NCBI GenBank assembly: GCA_041946755.1
Contig: JBHGBB010000033.1
Span: forward strand, 1-23,689
From: JBHGBB01 sp041946755
Lineage (GTDB): Bacteria; UBP4; UBA4092; JAOAEQ01
Length of the DNA stretch: 23,689 nucleotides
Direction: 5' to 3'
Shown: piece by piece, positions 1 to 7,082 of the stretch
Layout of the letters: the number at the start of each line of letters is the position of its first letter
Numbering within the stretch: the stretch's first letter is position 1
The notes under the pieces: model-generated
The model's input: only the letters and a program-made list of their open reading frames with translations
The model's database searches: none
Told to the model about the DNA's origin: nothing
Position numbers and translations under genes: made by a program

Positions 1-46
1 TTAAAAAATCGGGATTGTAAGTTATTGTAAAACAAGGGTTTAATTG

Positions 47-89
47 TGCACCTGCAGGGATTCGAACCCCGAACCTTCTGATCCGTAGT
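47..89 (-). pseudogene. 3' half of tRNA-Arg(ACG), att-like fragment
   Basis: Read on the minus strand, this begins with the anticodon loop CTACGGA (anticodon ACG, arginine; complement of 82-88). It continues through the 3' anticodon strand TCAGA, a 5-nt variable loop, a T-arm with stem CGGGG/CCCTG around the loop TTCGAAT, a 3' acceptor strand CAGGTGC and discriminator A. No CCA is encoded. The 5' half (acceptor GCACCTG, D-arm, 5' anticodon strand) is absent: the sequence at 90 and beyond does not pair and leads into a truncated helicase. A 3' tRNA segment starting at the anticodon loop is the usual footprint of tyrosine-recombinase integration into a tRNA gene. The preserved 3' side implies that chromosome lies at positions below 47 and that an integrated element begins above 90. 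No integrase is visible in the window. It is not a functional tRNA. Confidence 0.75.
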
Positions 90-194
90 TATTTCAGAGC
101 GTTAAAAAGGTTTTTATTTCATTTGATTTTGGCTTAATTCGTTCAGATTTGATTTTATAATTGCACTATTTTTTATTGTTAATTTGTAAAATAG

Positions 195-1574
195 TCAGCA
201 AATAGTCATCGTTAATTGTCTGAAATTTCGCATTTTATTCCTGCGATATTTAACCGTTTGCGGAACGATAACCGCATTTTTCGCTGCCAGATTCACCCCC
301 TGGCCGAGGGTAGAAGTAGCGATAACAATCCGGATTTCGCCGGTTCGGAAATAGAACTCGATTATCTGCCGGAATTCGGGCGATAAATCTGCGGTATGAT
401 ATGCGATTCCATGCTGGAGTAAGAGTTTCAGTTCATCTTTTATCAGGCTCTCTTCCAGTTGGTCGAGCGCGGTTATGGCGTTCGATGCCGGAACTAAATT
501 TACTTTATCGGATAACGAGCCAGCCCAGAGCCGGGTTAACCGTTTCTGGGGTACGAAAACGATACTCGATTCCTTCTTTATTTCGGCTAAATACTGGACT
601 AAAGCGAGAATCTGGTCGGTGTTGTATGGATCGGCTTCCGATTGATGATTGATGATTGCGGAATGCGGATTGGACAACCCAACTGAATTAGAACCGGAAT
701 TTGAAGATTGGATTCCTGCTTTCGCAGGAATGACATCAGGCTCGCGAGCGGTAAAGGGTCGTTCTATCAAACCCTTCTTGGTTAACGACCGGGCGCGATG
801 AATCGCGCCTTTACTTCCCGGTTGCGGGGCGAAAAAGATTTCTTCTCCAATCTGTTTCGAGTTATGTTCCTGATATTCGAATACCCCGTTATAGAGGATA
901 CCTTTTCTGAGTTCTACCGGCCGGGTACCATGGACTAATAGCGGAATATCCAGCCATCGGGCGATACGTTCTGCGTTCCCAAGCACCGCTGAGAGACCGA
1001 GCAACTGCAATCCTTTTCCTTTATCAGGGTTGGTTTGAGTTAGTTCTTTCCGCAGGATAAGTTTGGTTAATAAAAGATCTAAATCGGTACCGCGAGATTC
1101 ATCACCCAGCATCTGGAGTTCATCGATTACTACCAGCCCTAGATGGTCAATAATATCCTGCCGTTTGATTAACAGGCTATTCACCTTCTCATATACCATA
1201 ACGGCAATATCGAACTGGCTGGATTCGACTGCGAAATCGTATTCCGACCGGTCCCGGGTAGAGATAACAGTCCGAATCCCGAACCTGCCTAAAGTAGATT
1301 GGAATTGCCGGAATTTCTCTTCAGCGAGCGATTTTAAGGGGACAGCGAAAATAACCTTTTTCTTATCTCCGGATTGTTTGATTGCTGCCATCTCGGCAAC
1401 AAAGGTTTTACCGGAAGAGGTCGGGGAAAATAGCAATAAACTTTCCCCATCAAGAATATGGTATTGTTTAACTGCTAACTCCTGGATTGGTAATAGTTTA
1501 TCTCCATACTGCATTTGCCATAATTTGATGATTTCAGGGTAGATATTGTATGCTTCTAGATATTGGATGAGCAT
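195..1574 (-). CDS. Ski2/Hel308-like DExH-box helicase, C-terminally truncated
   Basis: A 459-residue superfamily 2 helicase fragment. Visible motifs: Walker A SPTSSGKT (residues 50-57, K56), motif Ia around VPLKSLAEE (79-86), DExH-type box DELQ (151-154), motif III SAVLGN (195-200), motif IV region SIVFVPQKR (337-345) and motif V STLGQGVNL (421-429). Motif VI (QMxGRAGR in this family) and everything after it are missing. The protein ends in an unrelated tail about 20 residues after motif V, whereas full-length relatives are usually 700 residues or more. I chose the ATG at 1574 because GAGGTG lies 6 bp upstream and a promoter lies at 1620-1649; an upstream in-frame ATG at 1733 lies before that promoter. 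Residues about 255-313 look like translated repeats rather than helicase. It is probably inactive as an ATP-driven unwinding enzyme, and the broken end lies about 105 bp from the tRNA scar. Confidence 0.8.
   Translation of the reverse strand: MLIQYLEAYNIYPEIIKLWQMQYGDKLLPIQELAVKQYHILDGESLLLFSPTSSGKTFVAEMAAIKQSGDKKKVIFAVPLKSLAEEKFRQFQSTLGRFGIRTVISTRDRSEYDFAVESSQFDIAVMVYEKVNSLLIKRQDIIDHLGLVVIDELQMLGDESRGTDLDLLLTKLILRKELTQTNPDKGKGLQLLGLSAVLGNAERIARWLDIPLLVHGTRPVELRKGILYNGVFEYQEHNSKQIGEEIFFAPQPGSKGAIHRARSLTKKGLIERPFTAREPDVIPAKAGIQSSNSGSNSVGLSNPHSAIINHQSEADPYNTDQILALVQYLAEIKKESSIVFVPQKRLTRLWAGSLSDKVNLVPASNAITALDQLEESLIKDELKLLLQHGIAYHTADLSPEFRQIIEFYFRTGEIRIVIATSTLGQGVNLAAKNAVIVPQTVKYRRNKMRNFRQLTMTIC
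640..830. repeat. Palindromic repeat cluster inside the helicase reading frame
   Basis: Two perfect inverted repeats sit here. ATTCCTGC (712-719) and GCAGGAAT (724-731) flank a 4-nt loop, and GGCGCGAT (792-799) and ATCGCGCC (802-809) flank a 2-nt loop. The first resembles the widespread REP-like repeat whose translation in the helicase frame is VIPAKAGIQ; the second translates as GAIHRAR. A low-complexity GATTGATGATTGATGATT-like stretch lies near 645-657. The insertion keeps the frame open between motif III and motif IV of the helicase and adds about 60 residues. The similarity to dRS3/REP-type elements is from memory of such repeats. Confidence 0.6.
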
Positions 1575-1580
1575 TAGAGA

Positions 1581-1586
1581 CACCTC
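1581..1586 (-). promoter_or_regulatory. Shine-Dalgarno GAGGTG of the helicase gene
   Basis: GAGGTG on the minus strand, 6 nt before the ATG at 1574-1572. It decides the start: the longer frame beginning at 1733 has no such site and reads through a promoter-like, AT-rich stretch. Confidence 0.6.
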
Positions 1587-1619
1587 AGTGGAATATAATC
1601 TATATATGTTTATAGCACT

Positions 1620-1649
1620 ATAATAAAATATAGATATTGGGCTTGTCAA
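1620..1649 (-). promoter_or_regulatory. Putative sigma70-type promoter of the helicase gene
   Basis: On the minus strand, a perfect -35 hexamer TTGACA (1649-1644) is followed by an 18-nt spacer and TATTAT (1625-1620), five of six matches to TATAAT. The transcription start would fall near 1612, giving a leader of about 38 nt before the ATG at 1574. This is inference from consensus matching only. Confidence 0.5.
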
Positions 1650-1731
1650 GTAAAAAATGCATATTTTGCTCTTTTCCCCTATTTTCTCATCCCGACCCAC
1701 CCAAATTGCACCGAACGAGATATTATCCAAC

Positions 1732-1760
1732 AAGTACTAAGGACTAAGTACCAAGTACCA
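1732..1760. repeat. Degenerate short repeats of AGTACTAAG/AGTACCAAG type
   Basis: Several overlapping near-copies of a 7-10 nt unit (AGTACTAAG, GACTAAGTACC, AAGTACCA) lie in tandem. A second cluster of the same kind is at 1842-1869, on the other side of the hairpin at 1796-1826. No coding content is seen. Confidence 0.5.
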
Positions 1761-1795
1761 AAATTCGGTTTAGACACCATTTTTCCAGCAAGCTA

Positions 1796-1826
1796 AGGAT
1801 GAACGAGATAATATCTCGTTCATCCT
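1796..1826. repeat. Perfect 14-bp inverted repeat (hairpin)
   Basis: AGGATGAACGAGAT (1796-1809) is followed by the loop AAT and an exact reverse complement (1813-1826). A related half-copy, GAACGAGATATTATCC, occurs at 1713-1728. There is no U-run, so a simple intrinsic terminator is unlikely. It looks like an interspersed palindromic repeat. Confidence 0.6.
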
Positions 1827-1841
1827 GGTTCCAAGGGAAAA

Positions 1842-1869
1842 AAGTATCAAGTACCGAGTACTAAGTATC
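1842..1869. repeat. Second cluster of AGTACYAAG-type repeats
   Basis: Overlapping units AGTATCAAGTACC, GAGTACTAAGTAT resemble those at 1732-1760. The two clusters flank the perfect hairpin at 1796-1826. Confidence 0.45.
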
Positions 1870-1871
1870 TT

Positions 1872-2009
1872 GGTTTTAGTAGTGAGGTTAAGGTTAGGGG
1901 TGTCCGCCTAAGGCGGATAAGTAGTGAGTCTGGGGTAGTTGGTTTTTTACCAACCACCTAACCCAACTACTTAACTAACTTCTTAACCCTAACCTAACGA
2001 CTAAACCTA
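1872..2009. repeat. Imperfect long inverted repeat with nested hairpins
   Basis: The outer arms 1872-1900 and about 1985-2009 are imperfectly complementary (GGTTTTAGT...GGTTAGGG against CCCTAACC...CTAAACC). Inside them are the palindrome TCCGCC-TAA-GGCGGA (1903-1917) and a second imperfect stem (1919-1943 with 1949-1972) closed by GTTGGT-TTTTT-ACCAAC. The region is non-coding. It could be a MITE-like element or a folded leader RNA, since a promoter-like sequence for the next gene starts 38 bp further on. Confidence 0.5.
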
Positions 2010-2046
2010 GTTTGACTCATAGTGTTCGTTTTCTCTTAAGAGCCTC

Positions 2047-2075
2047 TTGACAAGTTCGGGACTCAATGCGATACT
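2047..2075 (+). promoter_or_regulatory. Putative sigma70-type promoter of the hybrid histidine kinase
   Basis: A perfect TTGACA (2047-2052), a 17-nt spacer and GATACT (2070-2075; four of six matches to TATAAT). Transcription would start near 2082, about 60 nt before the kinase start, and could read through into the NfeD-slipin pair. Consensus match only. Confidence 0.5.
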
Positions 2076-2144
2076 GTAACGTCAAGATTTTATATCAAAA
2101 ACGACTGTTTTGAACCATATCCTACCTTAACTTTGGATAAAGGT

Positions 2145-4217
2145 ATGAAACCCAAATCACGGTTGAAATCGAACGATCAAGCCGAACCCGAACTCCAGCA
2201 ATTGCGGAGCCGAGTGCAAGAATTGGAATCCGACCGTGCCTGGCTATTCCTGTTATCGCAAATCAGCTGGATGCTGACCTCCAGTTCTTCATTGCGGGAG
2301 ATCTTAAACCAACTGGTATTTTTTACCGCCGAATTATTACGCTCCGAGATTTGCGTTCTCCGATTGATTGAAGGCGACCAGCTAACGCTCGGTGCTCAGG
2401 TCGGCATGCCGGCAGGTATGGTGGTTCCGAAACTACCGACTACCGAAGGGATCGCCGCCTGGATTGTGAAACATAAACAGCCGCTTCGGATCGATGATAT
2501 CAAAACGAATCCGATAACCAAGCAGTATTATCTCCAGTACGGCACCCGGTTCGATTATTCCTCTTTTCTCGGTGCACCGTTATTGGTCAGGAACGATCTC
2601 ATCGGTATCCTCGGGGTATACTCGAAATCATTCCGGCAGTTTACCGATACCGAACTCGACCATCTGGCGGTAATCGCGAACCATGCCGCGATTGCTATCG
2701 AAAACGCCCGGGGGTTCGAATCGATGAAACGCGCTAAACAGGACTGGGAAGAGACCTTCGATGCCATCACCGATTTGGTATTTATCACCGATACCAATTT
2801 CACCATCCTCCGGGCGAATCAGGCGGTAGCCACTAAATTCGGGTTAACCTTCGACCAAATCATCGGAAAAAAATGTTATGAAGTTATCGAACGGAAAAAT
2901 CAACCGCCGGAATTCTGCCAACAGCAGCGATTGATGCAACTCAAAAAACCGATTACCGTAGAATACGACGATCTGCAATGGAAACAGACCATGCAAATCA
3001 CCGTGCTCCCGATAAAGAATGAAAAGAACGATATCGTCGGAGTGGTCCATATCGACCGCGATATCACCCAATGGAAACAAATGCAGCTCCAACTGCTGCA
3101 ATCGGAAAAACTCGCGGCACTCGGTAAACTGGTTTCCGGAGTAGCCCATGAATTGAATAATCCGTTAACCGGAGTAGTCGGGTATTCGGAACTATTGATG
3201 CGGCGGGATCTCGACCCGAAAATCAAACCGGCGATCGAAAAGATATTTAAAGAATCGCAACGCGCCGGGAAAATCGTTCAGAATCTGCTTGGATTCGCCC
3301 GGCCGCATAATCCGGAAAAGAAATATATCAGTATCCATCAAGTGCTGGAAGAAACCATGGCATTGCGGGAATATGAACTCCGGGTGAACCGGATAACCAT
3401 TCACCGGGATTTCGCCCCGGAATTGCCGAAAACTATGATCGATCCGCATCAGATGCAGCAGGTATTTTTGAATATTATTATCAATGCGGAATCGGCCCTT
3501 ATTGAAGTCCCGGAACGTAAACCGGGTAATCTTACTATCCGCACCCGATATCTGGACGATAAACCGCATCGAATTCGAATTGAACTCGAAGATGACGGAC
3601 CGGGGATACCACCGGAACACTTACCCCGGATTTTCGATCCATTTTTTACCACCAAAGATAGCCGGAAAGGTACCGGACTAGGATTATCGATCGCATACCG
3701 GTTTGTACAAGAACATCAAGGGAATATTCAGGTACAGAGCCAACCCGGCCATGGGGTGCTTTTTATCATCGAGATCCCGGTCATAAAACCGGATAAATCG
3801 AAATCCGGGGTGCATAGTGCCGATAAAAAACCGAAACCCGTTATATTAGCTAAAAGAATCTTGGTGGTTGATGATGAACCGAGTATTGTCGATTTCCTGC
3901 AACAAGCGCTGCAAGATGACCAGCATCAAGTCGAAATTGCAGTAGATGGAACGCAAGCCTTGCAGAAAATCATGAGTATGACTTATGATATGATATTATG
4001 CGACATTAAAATGCCGGGATTGGATGGAAAGACATTATATTATCAGGTGCAACATGAAAAACCTGAAATAGTCACCCGGCTGGTGTTTATGACCGGGGAT
4101 GTAATCAACCCGCAAACCAGAAAATTTCTAGAACAGACTCAGGTTCTCTATCTAGAAAAACCGTTTACTATAGAAATTATCCGGAATACCATGCACCGAA
4201 TTCTTGGCGGGAAATAA
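2145..4217 (+). CDS. Hybrid sensor histidine kinase (coiled coil-GAF-PAS-HisKA-HATPase-REC)
   Basis: A soluble two-component sensor with no membrane segment or signal peptide. Numbering here is from the alternative TTG at 2133; the ATG at 2145 is residue 5. Order: short coiled coil (15-35), GAF domain (about 45-192), PAS domain (about 205-312), dimerisation/phosphoacceptor helix with AHELNNPL (H339), ATPase domain with N-box NIIINAES (N447/N451), G1 DDGPGIP (487-493) and G2 GTGLGL (513-518), then a receiver domain with D580/D581, phosphoacceptor D624 (CDIKMPG), T654 and K676. All catalytic residues are present. I prefer ATG 2145 because GGA at 2135-2137 sits 7 nt before it, while nothing precedes the TTG. 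The PAS contains GKKCYEV followed 15 residues later by another Cys, resembling a Cys-bearing PAS in the cyclase at 18836. An 86-bp gap to the NfeD gene suggests possible co-transcription. Input signal unknown. Confidence 0.92.
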   Translation: MKPKSRLKSNDQAEPELQQLRSRVQELESDRAWLFLLSQISWMLTSSSSLREILNQLVFFTAELLRSEICVLRLIEGDQLTLGAQVGMPAGMVVPKLPTTEGIAAWIVKHKQPLRIDDIKTNPITKQYYLQYGTRFDYSSFLGAPLLVRNDLIGILGVYSKSFRQFTDTELDHLAVIANHAAIAIENARGFESMKRAKQDWEETFDAITDLVFITDTNFTILRANQAVATKFGLTFDQIIGKKCYEVIERKNQPPEFCQQQRLMQLKKPITVEYDDLQWKQTMQITVLPIKNEKNDIVGVVHIDRDITQWKQMQLQLLQSEKLAALGKLVSGVAHELNNPLTGVVGYSELLMRRDLDPKIKPAIEKIFKESQRAGKIVQNLLGFARPHNPEKKYISIHQVLEETMALREYELRVNRITIHRDFAPELPKTMIDPHQMQQVFLNIIINAESALIEVPERKPGNLTIRTRYLDDKPHRIRIELEDDGPGIPPEHLPRIFDPFFTTKDSRKGTGLGLSIAYRFVQEHQGNIQVQSQPGHGVLFIIEIPVIKPDKSKSGVHSADKKPKPVILAKRILVVDDEPSIVDFLQQALQDDQHQVEIAVDGTQALQKIMSMTYDMILCDIKMPGLDGKTLYYQVQHEKPEIVTRLVFMTGDVINPQTRKFLEQTQVLYLEKPFTIEIIRNTMHRILGGK

Positions 4218-4303
4218 TGTACCCGAGTCTATTATCCGGGATGAATCAGAGAAAGTTTCGGTTCGATATCAAGATCAAATCATTAAAACCGAGGTAGCCA
4301 AAT

Positions 4304-5608
4304 ATGCGTAACCTAAAATATCTTTTTCGATTCGTTTTTATCGCATTTATTATCATCGGTAGTGTCGGTATCGCTTTTTCTAACGGCAGAATAATTAACT
4401 GGATTAAACTCGATGGAATCATCAATCCGATCGCTGCGGAATATATCGTTCGCGGAATCGATACTGCAGAAAAGAATCATGCCGAATGCCTGGTATTAGA
4501 ACTGAACACCCCCGGCGGATTGGATAATTCCATGCGAACCATAATCCAGCGCATTTTCGCGAGTAAAGTCCCGATCGTAACCTATGTCGCTCCGGCAGGC
4601 AGCCGATCAGCATCAGCCGGAGTGTTTATCATGACGGCATCCCATATCGCGGCGATGGCGCCCGGAACCAATCTTGGAGCTGCGCATCCGGTAGATATGC
4701 AAGGGAAAACCGCATCCGATAAAATCACTGAAGATGCCGCGGCGTATATCCGGTCTATTGCTGCCCAGCGAAGCCGGAATGTGCAATGGGCGGATTCCGC
4801 AGTCAGAAAAAGCGTTTCCGCAACGGAATCGGAAGCGACTACTTTGCAGATGATCGATTTTATCGCGAAAGACCGGGCGGAGTTATTAGCGAAACTCGAT
4901 GGTATGAAAGTTAAAATTAACGACCAGGAGATTATCCTGGCAACCCGGGGTGCTAAAGTAGAAGAATTGCAAATGAGTCTCCGGGAACAATTCCTGCATA
5001 CTCTTGGGGATCCGAATATCGCTTATGTACTATTTATCATCGGGATTTATGGATTGATTTATGAACTCGCCAGTCCGGGCATCGGGTTAGCCGGGATTTT
5101 AGGCGGAATCAGTATTATCTTAGCGCTGGTGGCTTTTTCGAGTCTACCGCTTAATCTCGGCGGATTATTATTGATTCTCTTCGGTATCGGACTGTTTATT
5201 GCCGATATTAAAGCGCCAACGCATGGGGTTTTAACCGCCGGCGGGATTATCACCTTGTTCATCGGGTCGTTATTAATCTTTTCACCTTCAGGAACAAAGG
5301 AGGCACCGTATATTTCTATGGGCGTATCGTTAAGTGTGATTATTACGATGGTGGTATTAACCACCGCATTTTTCGTTTTCGGCGTTACCAAAGGGATTCA
5401 AGCGCTGCGCCGGAAAACCATTAGCGGGAAAGAAGGATTGCTCGATGCTATCGGTATCGTTACTGTCGACCTGAATCCGAATGGTGAAGCGCAGATTCTT
5501 GGAGAACGATGGAGCGCGTTTACCGACCAGGGCCGCATCGATAAAGGCGATAAAGTCCGGGTAGTTGAAATAGACGGACTCCGGGTTAAAGTTGAAAAAG
5601 TAGAATAA
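4304..5608 (+). CDS. nfeD: NfeD-family membrane serine protease (ClpP-class, slipin partner)
   Basis: 434 residues in the long NfeD form. An N-terminal signal/anchor segment (about 6-25) precedes a ClpP-class protease domain with NTPGG (68-72) and the nucleophile motif SASAG (S104), followed by a likely catalytic lysine K140 in DKITEDAAAYI, as in the archaeal PH1510 Ser-Lys dyad. A polytopic segment of about four or five helices follows (about 238-362). The protein ends in an NfeD OB-fold-like soluble domain (about 375-434) with GIVTVDLNPNGEAQI. GAGG lies 9 nt before the ATG. Together with the slipin 102 bp downstream it forms the conserved NfeD-slipin operon. Members of this family cleave the hydrophobic C-terminal patch of their slipin partner; that function is inferred here from PH1510-PH1511. 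Catalytic residues look intact, so it should be active. Confidence 0.92.
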   Translation: MRNLKYLFRFVFIAFIIIGSVGIAFSNGRIINWIKLDGIINPIAAEYIVRGIDTAEKNHAECLVLELNTPGGLDNSMRTIIQRIFASKVPIVTYVAPAGSRSASAGVFIMTASHIAAMAPGTNLGAAHPVDMQGKTASDKITEDAAAYIRSIAAQRSRNVQWADSAVRKSVSATESEATTLQMIDFIAKDRAELLAKLDGMKVKINDQEIILATRGAKVEELQMSLREQFLHTLGDPNIAYVLFIIGIYGLIYELASPGIGLAGILGGISIILALVAFSSLPLNLGGLLLILFGIGLFIADIKAPTHGVLTAGGIITLFIGSLLIFSPSGTKEAPYISMGVSLSVIITMVVLTTAFFVFGVTKGIQALRRKTISGKEGLLDAIGIVTVDLNPNGEAQILGERWSAFTDQGRIDKGDKVRVVEIDGLRVKVEKVE

Positions 5609-5627
5609 CGAATACCGCGAATGATAC

Positions 5628-5650
5628 CGAATGGCTCGAATATCCATTCG
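5628..5650. repeat. 7-bp hairpin between nfeD and slipin genes
   Basis: CGAATGG and CCATTCG flank a 9-nt loop, and an overlapping outer pair CGCGAATG/CATTCGCG spans 5617-5652. There is no T-run afterwards, so it may be a weak attenuator or a processing site rather than a full terminator. Low information. Confidence 0.35.
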
Positions 5651-5710
5651 CGTAATTCGCAGTTTAATTCGATTCAATCGTATTTTATGAAAGGTAGGTG
5701 AGTTGGATTT

Positions 5711-6574
5711 ATGCAATTGATTATTGTAGTCGGTTTTGTCGTATTATTATTCTTATTAATGCTCGCGTCGATGGCAATAAAAATCGTTCGCGATTACCAG
5801 CGGCTGGTAGTATTCCGGCTCGGACGATGTATCGGGCAGAAAGGACCGGGATTGGTGTTCTTAATTCCGTTTATCGATCAGCCGGTCTGGGTAGATTTAC
5901 GGGAATTGTTTCTCGAAATCCCATCGCAAACCTGTATTACCAAAGATAACGCCCCGATTGATATCGATTTCCTAATCTACTGGAAAGTTTTGGACCCGGA
6001 ACGCAGCGTTATCCAAGTCTCGAATTTCGCCGGCGCATCGCAAGGGATCGCAACCACTACCTTACGTGCGGTAGTAGGTGATATTCCGCTTGACGATGTG
6101 TTAGCCAAACGGGAACAGATTAACGTCGTGCTCCGCACCAAACTGGATGAGGTTACCGAACGCTGGGGAGTTAAAGTTACTACGGTAGAAATCCGGGAGA
6201 TTCTGCCGCCGAAAGATGTTAGCGAAGCCATGGTTAAACAGATGACCGCAGAACGTAACCGGCGTGCCGTGGTTACCGAAGCGGATGGTAAGAAACAGGC
6301 GACGATTACTATCGCTGAAGGAGATAAACAATCGAACATTCTCCGGGCAGAAGGTGAACGACAGGCAGCGATCCTGAAAGCAGAAGGGTACTCGTTAGCC
6401 TTAAAAACGATTTTTGAAGCGGCGAAAGGAATCGATGCCAAGACCATGAGTCTCCAGTATCTGGAAACTTTGAAAACATTAGGGAGCGGTGCATCAACCA
6501 AATTCGTGTTGCCGATGGAATTTACCAATTTAATCAAACCGTTTATCGGGCATGCCAGTGAAGCGATGAAGTAG
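5711..6574 (+). CDS. Slipin / stomatin-like SPFH (band 7) membrane protein
   Basis: 287 residues. A single N-terminal hydrophobic hairpin/anchor (1-24) is followed by the band 7/SPFH domain, beginning RDYQRLVVFRLGR and including TTTLRAVVGD (115-124), the slipin signature region. Next comes a charged alpha-helical segment with repeated AEG-D/E-R/K-Q units (about 185-228) that forms the oligomer coiled coil, and a C-terminal hydrophobic patch KFVLPMEF (264-271), equivalent to the site where the archaeal NfeD protease cuts its slipin. AGGTGAG lies upstream of the ATG. It probably forms large rings organising membrane microdomains, with the upstream NfeD protease as partner. Close relatives called HflK/HflC or QmcA are less likely because of the NfeD neighbour and the length. 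Confidence 0.93.
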   Translation: MQLIIVVGFVVLLFLLMLASMAIKIVRDYQRLVVFRLGRCIGQKGPGLVFLIPFIDQPVWVDLRELFLEIPSQTCITKDNAPIDIDFLIYWKVLDPERSVIQVSNFAGASQGIATTTLRAVVGDIPLDDVLAKREQINVVLRTKLDEVTERWGVKVTTVEIREILPPKDVSEAMVKQMTAERNRRAVVTEADGKKQATITIAEGDKQSNILRAEGERQAAILKAEGYSLALKTIFEAAKGIDAKTMSLQYLETLKTLGSGASTKFVLPMEFTNLIKPFIGHASEAMK

Positions 6575-6626
6575 AAATGCAGTCCCAAGTCATTAGCCCG
6601 AAGACCTAAGTTTCAGAATCTATTTC

Positions 6627-6672
6627 AATAGTCGGAGTCGATGCTATTTTGCCTCCGACTATTCTTTTATTT
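6627..6672 (+). terminator. Likely intrinsic terminator after the slipin gene
   Basis: A perfect 11-bp stem AATAGTCGGAG (6627-6637) / CTCCGACTATT (6653-6663) with a 15-nt loop is followed by CTTTTATTT. It lies 52 bp after the slipin stop and ends immediately before the pseudopilin ATG at 6673, so it may also act on that gene's transcript. Confidence 0.6.
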
Positions 6673-6996
6673 ATGCATCGAGGATTTAGTTTAATTGAAT
6701 TATTGATTGTTATCGGAATAATTATTATTCTGGCCAGTATCGGTATCTATAACTATTCGCAAGGAATAACCAAATCGAAAGTCTCCCGTACCATGACTGA
6801 ACTCCGGTCGATTCCCGCGATGCTCGCTACCGGGAAATCTATCCCGGAATCCGATCCCTGGGGTAATCCTTACCAACAAAATGGGCAATTCCGGTATTAT
6901 TATAGTTTCGGCCCGGATGAAAAAGATGATGGCGGGTTGATTACTTACGATCCTACCAATGGCGTTAAAAGCCCGGGAGATATCTACTTTCCATAA
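6673..6996 (+). CDS. GspG-like type II/IV pseudopilin
   Basis: A small prepilin of 107 residues from ATG 6673. It has a very short basic leader MHRG, the prepilin peptidase site G4|FSLIE with the conserved Glu at +5, and a hydrophobic helix to about residue 25. A small globular part contains DPWGNPY (61-67) and YYYSFGPDEKDDGG, the pattern of the C-terminal part of type II secretion major pseudopilins (GspG). It is shorter than a usual GspG (about 140 residues). There is no Shine-Dalgarno before ATG 6673. A TTG at 6649 with GGAG 11 nt upstream would add eight residues (MPPTILLF), but it lies inside the terminator-like loop. No other pilus or secretion gene is nearby, so it is an orphan. It could contribute to a type IV pilus or a type II secretion pseudopilus encoded elsewhere. 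Confidence 0.8.
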   Translation: MHRGFSLIELLIVIGIIIILASIGIYNYSQGITKSKVSRTMTELRSIPAMLATGKSIPESDPWGNPYQQNGQFRYYYSFGPDEKDDGGLITYDPTNGVKSPGDIYFP

Positions 6997-7005
6997 TCAG
7001 AACTG

Positions 7006-7082
7006 TTAAATATCAAAGCCCAAAGATCAAATTAACTTTTCTGCTTGAAAAGATGTGTTTACATTTTTAATTTGATATTTAA
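7006..7082. terminator. Nested inverted repeats between convergent genes (bidirectional terminator)
   Basis: Three nested perfect inverted repeats lie between the pseudopilin stop and the SDR-gene stop: TTAAATATCAAA (7006-7017)/TTTGATATTTAA (7071-7082); ATCAAATTAA (7026-7035)/TTAATTTGAT (7067-7076); and CTTTTC (7036-7041)/GAAAAG (7047-7052) with a 5-nt loop. The two outer stems share their right arm and so are alternatives. The right arm overlaps the TAA of the minus-strand gene. Position and AT-richness fit termination from both sides. Confidence 0.5.

Noticed and set aside
47..400. Intron-split tRNA-Arg
   Set aside because: A group I intron in the anticodon loop would leave a 5' half with acceptor GCACCTG and a D-arm upstream on the minus strand; none is found before the helicase.
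640..830. CRISPR array from repeated palindromes
   Set aside because: The palindromes differ from each other and there are no regularly spaced direct repeats.
1575..1733. N-terminal extension of the helicase from the ATG at 1733
   Set aside because: The extra 53 residues cover a promoter-like AT-rich stretch, show no helicase features, and the ATG at 1574 has a good ribosome site.
2555..3655. Minus-strand frames opposite the histidine kinase
   Set aside because: They are antisense shadows of a well-supported kinase with intact motifs in the plus frame.
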